Of a DNA stretch of 64,000 bases, positions 7,365-17,106 are shown one piece after another; the first letter of the stretch is position 1, and each line of letters begins with the position of its first letter. The notes below the pieces were generated by a model. That model was not told the DNA's origin, searched no databases, and worked only from the letters and a program-made list of their open reading frames with translations. Both the position numbers and the translations under genes were made by a program. Origin of the DNA: Legionella beliardensis (GTDB lineage: Bacteria; Pseudomonadota; Gammaproteobacteria; Legionellales; Legionellaceae); contig NZ_UGNV01000001.1 of the NCBI RefSeq assembly GCF_900452395.1, positions 2,071,501 to 2,135,500 on the forward strand, given 5' to 3'.

Positions 7365-9485
7365 TTATTCATCTGGCTTCATGTCTGAGAAAGCGACGAC
7401 TTGATTACGCCCATGCCCTTTCGCAAAATAAAGGGCCTTATCAGCAGCCTCAATTAGCTCTGCAGGCGTTTTAGCATCAGTAGGATACATAGCTATGCCA
7501 ATAGAAACGCTAATCGGGCCTACATGCGTATTACCATAGCGAATTTGCAATCTTAGTACAGACTGTCTAATGCTCTCTGCACGGATTAACGTTGTTTGGT
7601 AATCCATATCATAAAATGCGACAACAAACTCTTCACCGCCATAGCGCGTTGCAACATCACCAATTCGGATTATATTTTGTAATATTTGCCCAAACTCTTT
7701 TAATACTGCATCGCCAGCGTCATGGCCATAGGTATCATTTATCTTTTTAAAGTGATCTATATCGAGCATTAACACGGAGAAAACAGATTTCGCTCGCTCT
7801 GCTTGATGCGTTTGTTTAAAGAGGAAATCTTCTAAATAGCGACGATTGTAGAGGCCTGTTAATGGATCTCTTATAGATTGATGGCGCAGATTTTCTCTTA
7901 AGCGCACATTAGCTAGCGCTAAAGCAACTAATTCAGCAAAGGCATTGATTAGAAGTCTTTGGTTTTCGTCAATACTAGCTTTTTCTTCGAACTCTAAGTA
8001 TAAAAGTCCATAGATATCATTCTGCGCCATTAAGGGAACGCAAAGGTAAGCTTTTTTAACGGACTCAATTTTTATATGACTGCATAGTAATTCACTCTGA
8101 TTAGTGCCACTGATGTGGTGCTTCCTTCCTAAGCGAATCGCCCAACACTGATCAGGTGTGAATGTGACTTCTTGGGTCGTTGGCTGTCCCCATTTGGATA
8201 TAACTTCTAAATAGTTTTTAGATGGATGCATTACAAACAAATAGCCATCTGCGAAGTTTAAGAGCCTTGCAGAATATTTTGATAACACATCGCTTAATTC
8301 TTCTTGTGAATTTGACGCTAACATAATGTCACTCATTTCCACTAATAAAGAAATTTGTACATTTTTTTCTGTTAATGCTTGCATTCCCTGCTCAAGCTGG
8401 GCATAGGATTGTTGTAGTTCAGTATGCTCCTTAACACGATTAGTAATATTGCGAATACTTTGTACTGCCCCATTAAACTCATTTTTATCGTTGTAAATTA
8501 GGTTTGCTGAGAGCTCATAGATTTGTTTTTCATCATTAACTATTGTTTCTAATGCTTTAATAGTATTGTCTTCACCTAATGAGTTTCTCCAAGCTTGGGC
8601 GAGACTTTGTTTTGACTCTGTCACTTCAGCCAGCGCCTCATTTAACGACATGCCAACCTGTAAGGATTTACCAAAAATAAGTTTAAATTCACGTTGATAA
8701 TCTTCATTAAAAATAATGAAACGACAATCTTTATCAAATGCCGCAATCATATCACTTGTGCTTTCAATAATTTTTCTTAAGCGAAATTGCGTGTTTTTAT
8801 TCTGAACTTCTATACTTCTGCGAATAAGTAACTCTCTGTTAGATAACAGTAGAGCAATTATAAGTGAAACAATTCCAACTAGATTACCTATAATCAGCAC
8901 CCTATTAACAGTATCTACATAGCTAACTGCAGTTAAATGCCTTTCATTTAAGAGCACCATCTCTACAGACTTAATTTCTTGCCCTAAGCTCCTAACGCGT
9001 ATTGATGTTTCCTGACCCTCTAAAAATAACGTCATGCCATCTTGGGTATCAAATTTATTTAATGACTTTAATTTAATAACCTTTTGGATTATTGCTAAGC
9101 GATTATTCATTAACGTTATAAATCTGGCTACACGTGGAGTTTGTTCTAAGTTATCTTTGGTTAAATCCTTTAAAGCTTGTAATTCAATATTGATATCTGA
9201 TTTAATATTATCCATATCAATCAAAAAATGCTCATTTCCTGTTAGGACATAAGCTCGCTGATCAGATTCAAGACTAATGATTTTATAAAGCGAGGAATCA
9301 ACTTTTTGAATCACATCATAAGTGTGGTTTACCCACTTAATCGATGTAACTAAGTGCTTAACTTGCAGGTAGGAAAAATAACTGATAGCAATAAGGACTA
9401 AAATTGCAGCAATAAATATACCGTTAAGCAGGGGTTTGCTTAAACGAATACCTTTAACCTTATCTTTTAGCTTAGCATTATCCAT
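7365..9485 (-). CDS. Membrane diguanylate cyclase (CHASE3-PAS-GAF-GGDEF)
   Basis: A 706-residue sensor enzyme that should make cyclic di-GMP from GTP. Two membrane segments (about residues 18-40 and 195-215) enclose a CHASE3-like periplasmic sensor with RAYVLTG. A PAS domain follows (about 240-350), then a coiled coil, a GAF domain (about 385-530) and the GGDEF domain (about 545-700). The active site reads RYGGEEF. RIGD lies five residues before it, giving the RxxD inhibitory site, so product feedback is expected. DPLTGLYNRRYLE is also intact. It resembles the 23.5 kb GGDEF protein in its GAF-GGDEF half. Confidence 0.9.
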   Translation of the reverse strand: MDNAKLKDKVKGIRLSKPLLNGIFIAAILVLIAISYFSYLQVKHLVTSIKWVNHTYDVIQKVDSSLYKIISLESDQRAYVLTGNEHFLIDMDNIKSDINIELQALKDLTKDNLEQTPRVARFITLMNNRLAIIQKVIKLKSLNKFDTQDGMTLFLEGQETSIRVRSLGQEIKSVEMVLLNERHLTAVSYVDTVNRVLIIGNLVGIVSLIIALLLSNRELLIRRSIEVQNKNTQFRLRKIIESTSDMIAAFDKDCRFIIFNEDYQREFKLIFGKSLQVGMSLNEALAEVTESKQSLAQAWRNSLGEDNTIKALETIVNDEKQIYELSANLIYNDKNEFNGAVQSIRNITNRVKEHTELQQSYAQLEQGMQALTEKNVQISLLVEMSDIMLASNSQEELSDVLSKYSARLLNFADGYLFVMHPSKNYLEVISKWGQPTTQEVTFTPDQCWAIRLGRKHHISGTNQSELLCSHIKIESVKKAYLCVPLMAQNDIYGLLYLEFEEKASIDENQRLLINAFAELVALALANVRLRENLRHQSIRDPLTGLYNRRYLEDFLFKQTHQAERAKSVFSVLMLDIDHFKKINDTYGHDAGDAVLKEFGQILQNIIRIGDVATRYGGEEFVVAFYDMDYQTTLIRAESIRQSVLRLQIRYGNTHVGPISVSIGIAMYPTDAKTPAELIEAADKALYFAKGHGRNQVVAFSDMKPDE

Positions 9486-9679
9486 CTGTATTTAAATACC
9501 CCCGAATAAGCCAATGATAAAAGAGCCTTACTTATAGCCCTCTTTCCCTAAGTCCTTTTATTAAGTATAGGGAAAAATAAGAATAAATCATTATAACAAG
9601 ACTCTAAACCCCTCTCCTTTGAGACAAAATTGGTATTTAATAACGAAGAAATAAGAGGTTTTATAAGTCCTTGATAAGC

Positions 9680-10438
9680 TTATTTAGCCTGCATCCTTAA
9701 TGCGCCATCTAAACGAATAACTTCCCCATTAATCAGTTGATTTTCAATAAGATGTATTACTAAGGCTGCAAATTCTTCTGGCCTACCTAATCGCTTAGGA
9801 AAAGTTACCGTGGCCGCTAAATTATCTTGTACTTCTTTAGGCATATTAAGTAGTAAAGGGGTTGCAATAAGCCCTGGTGCAATCGTGTTAACCCGTATGG
9901 CATGCTGGGCTAATTCTCTTGCCGCAGGCAAGGTCATTGCAACAACACCGCCTTTAGAAGCGCTATAAGCTAATTGACCAATTTGTCCTTCAAATGCCGC
10001 AATGGAGGCAGTATTAATAATAACGCCACGCTCCTTGGTTGCTGCATCAATCTCTAGGTGAGTCATTGCTTCAGCAACAAGGCGCATCACATTAAATGTT
10101 CCTACTAAATTAATATCAATGACTTGCTTAAAGGCCGCTAAGGGCATAGCGCCTTCTTTCCCCACCATACGCTTAGCCGGTGCAATGCCTGCACAATTAA
10201 TACAAATACGTGGGATGCCAGCTTTTTCTTTCGTTTCTTGCATTGCAGCCATTACCGCTTCATCTGAGCTTACATCGCAGCTAATCGCAATAATATTTTC
10301 CTCATCATTTGCTAAAGCGCGAATGTCTTTATCCCAAACTACGACACGTGCGCCTCGTGCTGAGAGCTCACTTGCACATGCTTTCCCCATGCCAGAAGCG
10401 CCACCTGTAACTACTGCAATTTGATTATCTAAGTTCAT
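9680..10438 (-). CDS. SDR-family 3-hydroxyacyl-CoA dehydrogenase-like oxidoreductase
   Basis: A 252-residue classical short-chain dehydrogenase. TGGASGMGKA (residues 11-20) binds NAD(H), CAG is at about 89-91, and the Ser-Tyr-Lys catalytic set is in NTASIAAFEG and YSASKGG (about residues 145-164). The closest resemblance is to type 2 3-hydroxyacyl-CoA dehydrogenase (HSD17B10-like), which oxidises short 3-hydroxyacyl-CoA in fatty-acid or branched-chain amino-acid breakdown. Substrate cannot be fixed from the sequence. It is followed 49 bases away by the isochorismatase-like gene on the same strand; a shared transcript is possible, without evident pathway logic. Confidence 0.82.
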   Translation of the reverse strand: MNLDNQIAVVTGGASGMGKACASELSARGARVVVWDKDIRALANDEENIIAISCDVSSDEAVMAAMQETKEKAGIPRICINCAGIAPAKRMVGKEGAMPLAAFKQVIDINLVGTFNVMRLVAEAMTHLEIDAATKERGVIINTASIAAFEGQIGQLAYSASKGGVVAMTLPAARELAQHAIRVNTIAPGLIATPLLLNMPKEVQDNLAATVTFPKRLGRPEEFAALVIHLIENQLINGEVIRLDGALRMQAK

Positions 10439-10487
10439 TGCTTAACCATCCATTGATTAAATGTTACCCTATTCTTAAGAAACATGT

Positions 10488-11033
10488 TCACTTTAAATAA
10501 GCATTACTTAATGCTTTAAATAAAGGGGTTCCTGCCTGCTCTAACCACTCAAAAAATACCATTTCAGCAGTCACCAGTATCGCGCCTGCCTGCTGTAAGC
10601 GTTTAAGTGCATATTTTTTATCGATTAGCTTGCGGCTGCTTACGGCATCCACCACAATAAAAACGTCATTATCTTCGGCAAGTAAATCCAGTGCAGTTTG
10701 CAACACACAAACATGAGCTTCAATACCAATAAGAACAAATTGCGTTTTACCAAGCTGCTTTACGCGTTGCACAAAATTAGGCTCGCGATAACATGAAAAA
10801 TGTACTTTCTCGATTGGTGGCTCTTGTGAACTGACTTCAAGCAGCGGTTTCACAGTATGGCCTAATCCCCGTGGGTATTGTTCGCTAACTAAGCAGGGTA
10901 CTTCTAATTCATTGGCTAAGCGCAGCAGCCATTGGCATCTATCTATTAAGGCTTCTGAATCTGCAACAAGTGGTAGTAATTTTTCTTGTACATCAATTAA
11001 CAGCAAACACGCGTCATCCTTTTTAATTAACAT
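10488..11033 (-). CDS. Isochorismatase-like cysteine hydrolase
   Basis: A 181-residue protein of the cysteine hydrolase superfamily. The triad is visible: Asp in LLIDVQEKL (about residue 14), Lys in EKVHFSCY (about 96), and the nucleophilic Cys in GIEAHVCVLQTA (about 128), preceded by the cis-peptide region. The fold is that of nicotinamidase, YcaC and mammalian ISOC1/2. The short length and the lack of a carrier domain argue against a siderophore isochorismatase. Substrate unknown. It sits upstream of the SDR gene on the minus strand and is divergent from the histidine operon. Confidence 0.83.
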   Translation of the reverse strand: MLIKKDDACLLLIDVQEKLLPLVADSEALIDRCQWLLRLANELEVPCLVSEQYPRGLGHTVKPLLEVSSQEPPIEKVHFSCYREPNFVQRVKQLGKTQFVLIGIEAHVCVLQTALDLLAEDNDVFIVVDAVSSRKLIDKKYALKRLQQAGAILVTAEMVFFEWLEQAGTPLFKALSNAYLK

Positions 11034-11090
11034 GCCTTCCTCCTTCTAGTTAAGTTGTTTATATCATATTTTTCCAAGGTTTAAAGCTTA

Positions 11091-11119
11091 TTGACTTTAT
11101 ATTTAAATTTTGCTAGATT
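11091..11119 (+). promoter_or_regulatory. Predicted promoter of the his operon
   Basis: TTGACT at 11091-11096 and TAGATT at 11114-11119 are spaced by 17 bases and resemble sigma-70 -35 and -10 boxes. Transcription would start near 11126, inside the inverted repeat at 11125-11148. Confidence 0.5.
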
Positions 11120-11124
11120 GTCAC

Positions 11125-11148
11125 AATGTTCTAATGCGCTATAACATT
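11125..11148. promoter_or_regulatory. Candidate operator before the TrpR-like gene
   Basis: AATGTT (11125-11130) and AACATT (11143-11148) form an inverted repeat spaced by 12 bases. It covers the predicted transcription start and ends just before the ATG at 11152. A TrpR-fold dimer encoded by the next gene could bind it. Inferred from position. Confidence 0.35.
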
Positions 11149-11151
11149 AAA

Positions 11152-11448
11152 ATGAAAATCAATTATTCATCAAAACAACATGCTCATGATTTATTAATGC
11201 AAGCTATTTCGCTTTTACAAACGCAAGAGGAAGTTACCGCATTTTTTAATGATCTTTGCACACCTGCTGAGCTTGAAGCGATGGCAGATCGATTTCAAGT
11301 GGTGCCTTTACTCCGTCAAGGCATTTCATACCGTGCTATCCATGAACAAACTGGCGTGAGTGTCACAACCATCACCCGTGTTGCCCGCAGTTTAATGATG
11401 GGCAGTGGCGGATACTCATTAATTGCTAATAGACTGGAGCAATCATGA
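11152..11448 (+). CDS. TrpR/YerC-family repressor at head of his operon
   Basis: A 98-residue protein with the TrpR/YerC fold. The helical part (EEVTAFFNDLCTPAELEAMADR) is followed by the DNA-binding turn SYRAIHEQTGVSVTTITRVAR (about 62-82). Its stop codon overlaps the hisG start as ATGA, so the two are translationally coupled. TrpR-fold regulators of histidine genes (HisR-type) are predicted in other bacteria. Control of this operon with histidine as the signal is therefore reasonable, but not shown. The ATG at 11152 is chosen because upstream TTG (11110) and ATG (11134) overlap the predicted promoter and inverted repeat. No clear ribosome-binding site is seen. Confidence 0.8.
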   Translation: MKINYSSKQHAHDLLMQAISLLQTQEEVTAFFNDLCTPAELEAMADRFQVVPLLRQGISYRAIHEQTGVSVTTITRVARSLMMGSGGYSLIANRLEQS

Positions 11449-12326
11449 CTAGACGGTTACGCTTAGCTTTACAAAAAAAGGGCCGTTTGGCACAAGAATC
11501 TTTAAATCTACTCAAGCGCTGTGGTTTACGCTATCGCTTGAAAGACAATGCGCTACTTTGTCATGTTGATAATTTTCCGATTGATCTTCTATTTGTACGC
11601 GATGATGACATACCAACTTTAATTTTTGATGGTCTTTGTGATGGCGGTATTGTTGGCGAAAATGTTCTATTAGAAGCAGCTGCAACGTTAGTAAAACCGG
11701 CTTATAACCTTATTTTACCTTTAGGAATTTGCCGCTGTCGTTTAGCTATCGCCATACCTGAGTCATTTGATTATCAAAGCCCGGGAAGCCTAGATGGTAA
11801 ACGTATTGCCACAAGTTATCCCAATTTATTAATGCAATACTTACAAGAAAGAAAAATTTGTGCTGATATTTTAACCTTATCTGGTTCGGTAGAAGTAGCG
11901 CCACGTATGGGCATGGCGGATGTCATTTGCGACCTTGTCTCCAGTGGCCAAACCCTTGAAGATAATAAATTAACGGAAGTAGACACGGTCTTAAATAGCC
12001 AAGCGGTATTTATTCAATCTACCCAAGCGTTTCCTAAAGAATTTAATGATATTTTTCTCATGTTAAAGAGAAGAATTCAAGCCGTGCAACAAGCGTGTGA
12101 GCGGAAATACATTGTCTTTCATGCACCTAAACACGCGTTAACAAGAATTTGCCAAGCCCTACCTGGCGCTGAATCACCAACCATACTTTCGCTTTCAGAC
12201 TCCCCAGATAAGGTCGCAGTTCATGCAGTCTCAAGTGAAGGTATTTTTTGGAATACGCTAGAAACACTGCAATCCTTAGGCGCAAGTTCCATTTTAGTCT
12301 TACCAATTGAAAAAATGTTGGAGTAG
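11445..12326 (+). CDS. hisG: ATP phosphoribosyltransferase, long form
   Basis: A 293-residue HisG of the long type, first enzyme of histidine synthesis: ATP plus PRPP gives phosphoribosyl-ATP. RLALQKKGRL near the N-terminus and the phosphate loop region (SGSVEVAPRMGMADVICDLVSSG, in pieces at about 144-166) are typical. The last 75 residues form the ACT-like regulatory domain that senses histidine, so allosteric feedback without HisZ is expected. The ATG overlaps the stop of the TrpR-like gene. The stop is followed directly by hisD. Confidence 0.96.
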   Translation: MTRRLRLALQKKGRLAQESLNLLKRCGLRYRLKDNALLCHVDNFPIDLLFVRDDDIPTLIFDGLCDGGIVGENVLLEAAATLVKPAYNLILPLGICRCRLAIAIPESFDYQSPGSLDGKRIATSYPNLLMQYLQERKICADILTLSGSVEVAPRMGMADVICDLVSSGQTLEDNKLTEVDTVLNSQAVFIQSTQAFPKEFNDIFLMLKRRIQAVQQACERKYIVFHAPKHALTRICQALPGAESPTILSLSDSPDKVAVHAVSSEGIFWNTLETLQSLGASSILVLPIEKMLE

Positions 12327-12329
12327 TTG

Positions 12330-13622
12330 ATGTTAAAAATAGTAGATTGGCAAACGTTATCAGCAAAAGAAAAACAAACTGTTTTAGCGCGCCCTAAAGA
12401 AATAACTTCTATCAAAGACCAAGTGAGTGCCATTATTGCCGCAGTTCGTAGTCAAGGTGATCAAGCGCTCATTGATTTTACTCAGCGCTTTGATCACTAT
12501 GATTTAAATAATTTACCCATTGCATCATCAGCCATTAATCAAGCGGCCATTGCGCCAGAGGCAGTCAATGCCATAAAGACGGCGATTGCAACCATCACTT
12601 GCTATCATCAAGCAACCTTACCTGAACCAATAACAGTAACGACCTCCCCCGGCCTAAACATTCAGCGCATTTATCGCCCAATACAAAAGGTAGGTTTATA
12701 CGTACCAGGCGGCAACAACACCCCCTTAATTTCTTCACTGTTAATGCAAGCAATTCCTGCTAAAATCGCTGGCTGCCCTATTCGAGTCTTATGTACACCA
12801 GCAGATAAGCAAGGAAAAATTAACCCGCACTTATTAGTTGCTGCTAAATTATGTGATATTGAGACTATTTACCCTATTGGTGGTGCACAAGCTATTGCTG
12901 CAATGGCCTATGGCACCGAATCTATTACCAAAGTTGATAAAATTTTTGGGCCTGGCAATGCCTTTGTGACCGAAGCTAAATCACAAGTTGCCCTTGATGC
13001 TGACGGTGCTGCTATCGACATGCCCGCAGGGCCATCAGAAGTGCTAGTCGTTGCAGACAGTGAGGCTAATCCTGAGTATGTGGCAGCTGATTTATTAGCC
13101 CAAGCAGAACATGGGCCTGATTCACAAGTACTATTCCTGTGTGATGATGAGACTATTGCTACTGCCGTACAACAAGCGCTTGCTAAACAATTTGTTAAAC
13201 TTTCAAGACAGGCAATCATTAAACAATCTTTAGCTCATAGCACAATCATTATTTGCCCGCCCCTTGAGCAACCAGCCTTAATTAATCATTATGCACCAGA
13301 GCACTTAATTATTAATCGTCAAGATGCTTTAAATTGGCTGCCACAAATCACTGCTGCTGGAACTATTTTTGTTGGGCAATGGGGAGCTGAAACCTTAGGC
13401 GATTATGTCACCGGCAGTAATCATGTATTACCAACCAATGGTTATGCACGTAACCATAGTGGCTTAAGTACGCTAGATTTTTTAAAAGCGATTACTGTGC
13501 AAGAAATTAATGAAGATGGTATTAAAAAAATAGGAAATGCGGCAGTGACTTTAGCGCATTTAGAAGGTTTAGACGCACATGCTAATGCGGTTGCTATTCG
13601 TTTACGAAATTTGGAGAACTAA
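12330..13622 (+). CDS. hisD: Histidinol dehydrogenase
   Basis: A 430-residue HisD catalysing the last two oxidations, histidinol to histidine, with NAD and zinc. Family landmarks are YVPGG, PIGGAQAIAAMAYGT, DKIFGPGN, MPAGPSEVLVVAD and the catalytic pair in NHYAPEHL. The ATG at 12330 is chosen over the adjacent TTG at 12327; it begins three bases after the hisG stop. The end is followed one base later by the hisC ATG, so translation is tightly coupled. Confidence 0.97.
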   Translation: MLKIVDWQTLSAKEKQTVLARPKEITSIKDQVSAIIAAVRSQGDQALIDFTQRFDHYDLNNLPIASSAINQAAIAPEAVNAIKTAIATITCYHQATLPEPITVTTSPGLNIQRIYRPIQKVGLYVPGGNNTPLISSLLMQAIPAKIAGCPIRVLCTPADKQGKINPHLLVAAKLCDIETIYPIGGAQAIAAMAYGTESITKVDKIFGPGNAFVTEAKSQVALDADGAAIDMPAGPSEVLVVADSEANPEYVAADLLAQAEHGPDSQVLFLCDDETIATAVQQALAKQFVKLSRQAIIKQSLAHSTIIICPPLEQPALINHYAPEHLIINRQDALNWLPQITAAGTIFVGQWGAETLGDYVTGSNHVLPTNGYARNHSGLSTLDFLKAITVQEINEDGIKKIGNAAVTLAHLEGLDAHANAVAIRLRNLEN

Positions 13623-13623
13623 C

Positions 13624-14694
13624 ATGTCGATAATGGATTTAATACGCCCTGAATTAAAAAAAATTAATCATTATAAGCCCTCAGCAGATAACCCTTCTTA
13701 TCGCCTTCATGCAAATGAATCACCCTGGTCGCCTGTAAGCTTAGAGCCTGTTGCTTTAAATCATTACCCTGACATTAATGAGCAGATAAATTTGCAAAAG
13801 CAATTAGCTCGTCATTATCAAATTAATGACAATCAGCTTGTGTTAACTAGAGGTAGTGATGATGGCATTGATTTTCTGATGCGGTTATTTTTATCGCCTG
13901 GCAAGGACAGCATTTTACAATGCCCTCCTACGTTTCCCATGTACGAATTTTATGCACAATTGCAACATGCTAAGGTTCTTAATTGCCCCCTTGAGCTAGA
14001 AAAAGAATTTACTTTAGCGCTTGATAAACTGTTTGCCATTTGGGAGCCAAATTGCAAACTTATTATGTTGTGCAGGCCTAATAATCCGACTGGCAATTTA
14101 ATTACGTTAGAGAATATTGCTGTTATCTGTGAGCAATTTCGTGATAAGGCCATGGTGGTGGTGGATGAAGCTTATATTGAATTTGCTACGTCTAAAAGCG
14201 CAACTACCCTGCTTGCTCATTATGAGAACCTGATAATCCTGCGTACTTTATCTAAAGCGTTTGGCTTAGCCGGGCTTCGCTTAGGGTGCGTGATTGCTAA
14301 TCACTTAGTCATTCAAGCGTTAGAAAAAATCATGGCGCCTTATTTGCTGCCTAGCCCGGTTATAGCTTTAGCGCAACAAGCTTTAAAACAACCAGACTGG
14401 CTAGCCGAAAGTGTGCAGCAAATTATTACTGAACGTGACCGAGTAGGTGCATTTTTACAACAGCTACCATGGATAGAAGCAATTTATCCCAGTGACGCTA
14501 ATTTTATTTTTATCAAAAGTAAGCAAGTAGAGCCTTTAATCACCTGGCTTAGCAAACATAACCTAGCCATACGGCATTTTTTAAATACGCCATTAGCTAG
14601 CTTTTTACGCATTAGTATTGGTGATAAAGCCCATAATCAATTATTGATGAAACTAATGCAGACGTTTAACCAAGAAGCGCTGGTAACGACTTGA
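13624..14694 (+). CDS. hisC: Histidinol-phosphate aminotransferase
   Basis: A 356-residue PLP enzyme of fold type I that converts imidazole acetol phosphate to histidinol phosphate with glutamate. RLHANESPW near the start, PNNPTGN, VVDEAYIEF and the PLP lysine in RTLSKAFGLAGLRLG are all present. The ATG at 13624 has a GGAG ribosome-binding site inside the end of hisD; an upstream in-frame start at 13579 would overlap hisD and lacks support. Length and order match the enterobacterial operon. Confidence 0.96.
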   Translation: MSIMDLIRPELKKINHYKPSADNPSYRLHANESPWSPVSLEPVALNHYPDINEQINLQKQLARHYQINDNQLVLTRGSDDGIDFLMRLFLSPGKDSILQCPPTFPMYEFYAQLQHAKVLNCPLELEKEFTLALDKLFAIWEPNCKLIMLCRPNNPTGNLITLENIAVICEQFRDKAMVVVDEAYIEFATSKSATTLLAHYENLIILRTLSKAFGLAGLRLGCVIANHLVIQALEKIMAPYLLPSPVIALAQQALKQPDWLAESVQQIITERDRVGAFLQQLPWIEAIYPSDANFIFIKSKQVEPLITWLSKHNLAIRHFLNTPLASFLRISIGDKAHNQLLMKLMQTFNQEALVTT

Positions 14695-14712
14695 TACCTA
14701 ACTGAGACTCTT

Positions 14713-15765
14713 ATGCAAAAGATATTATTTATTGACCGTGATGGAACATTAATTGAAGAACCACCTGATTTTCAAGTGGATTCTCTTAGTAAAATTAGAC
14801 TATGTAGGGATGTTATTCCTTCATTATTAGCCTTAAAAAAAGCAGGCTTTCGCTTGATTATGGTTAGCAATCAAGATGGCTTAGGTAGTTTAAGTTTCCC
14901 ACAAGCCCAATTTCAAACCTGTCATGATTTTATTTTAGAACTCTTTGCCTCACAGGGTATTGTCTTTAACGATATTTTTATTTGCCCCCATAAAGAAGAG
15001 GATAATTGTAAATGCCGTAAACCTAAAATTGGCTTGTTAGATAATTTTATAAGTACCACGTCGTTTAATCGCGCGCAATCATGGATGATTGGGGATCGCT
15101 TAACTGATAAGCAATTTGCCGACAATTTAAGTATTGGCTTTCTACCTGTATCTAACGACCATGGCTGGCAAGAGATCACCAAGGCTATTTTAACCCGCCG
15201 TGCAACCATTAAACGCAAAACAAACGAAACAGACATTACCGTACAAATTGAACTAGACACTGATAAACCAAGTGAAATCAAAACACCCCTTGGTTTCTTC
15301 AGTCATATGCTAGAACAAATTGCCAAACACGCAGGTTTTAGCATGAACTTGCAGGCCAAAGGGGATGTAGAGGTTGATGAACATCATCTGATTGAAGATA
15401 CAGCGCTTGCATTAGGTGAGACTTTAAAAATGGCGTTAGGTGATAAATGGGGTATTGGGCGCTATGGATTTACCCTGCCTATGGATGAAGCGCTAGCCAC
15501 GGTGGCTATTGATTTAAGTGGCCGTCGTTTTTGTGCTTTTGAAGGCCAGTTCACACGTGAATTTGTTGGTGGCATGGCGACAGAAATGGTGCCGCACTTT
15601 TTTAACTCTTTAGCAGATAGCCTAAGTGCGAGTTTACATATTTCCGTTAAAGGCGAAAACCATCACCACATGATTGAGGCGTGTTTCAAAGGCTTTGGTC
15701 GCGCTTTAAAACAAGCGCTACAACAAACTGATTTAAGTGTGCCTTCTACCAAGGGGGTTTTATGA
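14713..15765 (+). CDS. hisB: Bifunctional histidinol phosphatase / IGP dehydratase
   Basis: A 350-residue fusion. The first 165 residues are a HAD-superfamily histidinol-phosphate phosphatase, with DRDGT at residues 8-12 and a zinc loop [14 protein letters not shown]. The rest is imidazoleglycerol-phosphate dehydratase, with [30 protein letters not shown] and [14 protein letters not shown] providing the metal-binding histidines. The fused form is typical of gammaproteobacteria such as E. coli. Its stop overlaps the hisH start as ATGA. Confidence 0.97.
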   Translation: MQKILFIDRDGTLIEEPPDFQVDSLSKIRLCRDVIPSLLALKKAGFRLIMVSNQDGLGSLSFPQAQFQTCHDFILELFASQGIVFNDIFICPHKEEDNCKCRKPKIGLLDNFISTTSFNRAQSWMIGDRLTDKQFADNLSIGFLPVSNDHGWQEITKAILTRRATIKRKTNETDITVQIELDTDKPSEIKTPLGFFSHMLEQIAKHAGFSMNLQAKGDVEVDEHHLIEDTALALGETLKMALGDKWGIGRYGFTLPMDEALATVAIDLSGRRFCAFEGQFTREFVGGMATEMVPHFFNSLADSLSASLHISVKGENHHHMIEACFKGFGRALKQALQQTDLSVPSTKGVL

Positions 15766-16403
15766 TTGCAATCATTGATGTCAGTGGTAATAACTTAACG
15801 TCTTTAGGCAATGCTTTAAAACAATTAGGCTACTCTTATCAATTTACGCATGATGAAGAAGAAATTTTAAAAGCAAGCCATGTCATCATTCCGGGAGTTG
15901 GCGCAGCCCCTGCTGGTATGCAAGCGCTGCAAGAATACCAGTTAATTTCTGCTATTAAACAACTTAAACAACCGACGCTCGGTATTTGTTTAGGCATGCA
16001 ACTTTTAGCAGAATTTAGTGAAGAAGGAGATGTTGATTGCTTAGGCTTAATTCCAGGTATCGTTAAGCGATTACCGCAAGCGCCCCACTGTCCCGTACCA
16101 CATATGGGTTGGAATACCTTAGAATGGGTAAAACAATCTTCTCTTAACACAGGACTTAAGGAAAAAGATTACGTGTACTTTGTACACAGTTATGCTTTCC
16201 TAAGTGACAGTAGTCATGCCCTTGCTTATTGCGATTACAGCACCAAATTTACAGCCATCATCCAGTATAAAAATTTTTACGGCATGCAATTTCATCCAGA
16301 AAAATCAGCCTCAGTTGGCCTCGTTTTACTGCGTAATTTTTTAGAGATTGAGTCTAGTATTGTACCTATTGGAGCTTTAAATGAAACTTATTCCTGCGAT
16401 TGA
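15762..16403 (+). CDS. hisH: Imidazole glycerol phosphate synthase, glutaminase subunit
   Basis: A 213-residue class I glutamine amidotransferase. The nucleophile is in GICLGMQLL (about residue 76) and the His-Glu pair in MQFHPEKS (about 188-190). It releases ammonia from glutamine and channels it to HisF. The C-terminus is slightly long and its last 23 bases overlap the start of hisA in another frame, an unusually large overlap for this operon. Together with hisF it makes the HisHF heterodimer. Confidence 0.96.
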   Translation: MIAIIDVSGNNLTSLGNALKQLGYSYQFTHDEEEILKASHVIIPGVGAAPAGMQALQEYQLISAIKQLKQPTLGICLGMQLLAEFSEEGDVDCLGLIPGIVKRLPQAPHCPVPHMGWNTLEWVKQSSLNTGLKEKDYVYFVHSYAFLSDSSHALAYCDYSTKFTAIIQYKNFYGMQFHPEKSASVGLVLLRNFLEIESSIVPIGALNETYSCD

Positions 16404-17106
16404 TTTGCAACAGGGACAATGCGTGCGCCTACGGCAGGGCAACTTTAATCAAACGACTATTTACCCCTATGAACCTTTAGATTTGGCACAACGCTATGCC
16501 ACCCAAGGTGCTAGACACTTACATATTGTTGATTTAGATGGCGCTAAACAGGGAGCCATTCAACAACTTCCTTTAATTAAATCGCTACAATCGGCAGGCT
16601 GCACGCTGCAAGTTGGTGGTGGTATTCGCGATTTAACGACTGCAAAAGCCTGTCTTGATGCAGGCATTGAGCAATTAGTCCTTGGCAGTATCGCAATTGA
16701 TGATGTAGAAACGACAAAGGAAATTATCCAGGTAGCAGGTGCAGATAGAATCGTTCTCGCTTTAGATGTTTTTGTTAAAGACAATATCCATAAACCTGCA
16801 ATTCATGGTTGGCAAACTTGCACCGAGACCAACCTATGGGATATCGCAGATCATTATCAGAAGTTGGATATTAAAAACATACTATGTACTGATATAAGTT
16901 GTGATGGAATGATGCAGGGCCCAAATTTTAATCTCTATGAGCAAGCCATAGCTCGCTTTCCAAGCTTAGGCTGGCAAGCTTCAGGCGGCATACGCGATCA
17001 AGGTGATTTAAACGCCTTAGCCAAACTTGGTGTACGCGCTGCCATCTTAGGCCGCATGCTTTATCAGAATAAATCTGTCTTATCCTTTGAGAATGTATTA
17101 TGTTAG
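16381..17106 (+). CDS. hisA: ProFAR isomerase
   Basis: A 241-residue TIM-barrel isomerase, 1-(5-phosphoribosyl)-5-[(5-phosphoribosylamino)methylideneamino]imidazole-4-carboxamide isomerase. The catalytic Asp is in [14 protein letters not shown] (residue 8) and the second in CTDISCDG. Phosphate loops are VGGGIR and ASGGIR, reflecting its two-fold half-barrel symmetry shared with HisF. It starts inside hisH and overlaps the hisF start by seven bases. Confidence 0.96.
   Translation: MKLIPAIDLQQGQCVRLRQGNFNQTTIYPYEPLDLAQRYATQGARHLHIVDLDGAKQGAIQQLPLIKSLQSAGCTLQVGGGIRDLTTAKACLDAGIEQLVLGSIAIDDVETTKEIIQVAGADRIVLALDVFVKDNIHKPAIHGWQTCTETNLWDIADHYQKLDIKNILCTDISCDGMMQGPNFNLYEQAIARFPSLGWQASGGIRDQGDLNALAKLGVRAAILGRMLYQNKSVLSFENVLC

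Noticed and set aside
10488-11033. Isochorismatase as part of a siderophore pathway with the PKS
   Set aside because: It is a short standalone hydrolase 17 kb from the PKS with no carrier domain or isochorismate synthase nearby.
13579-13623. Earlier start for hisC
   Set aside because: It lies within hisD and lacks a ribosome-binding site, whereas ATG 13624 has GGAG and matches the family N-terminus.
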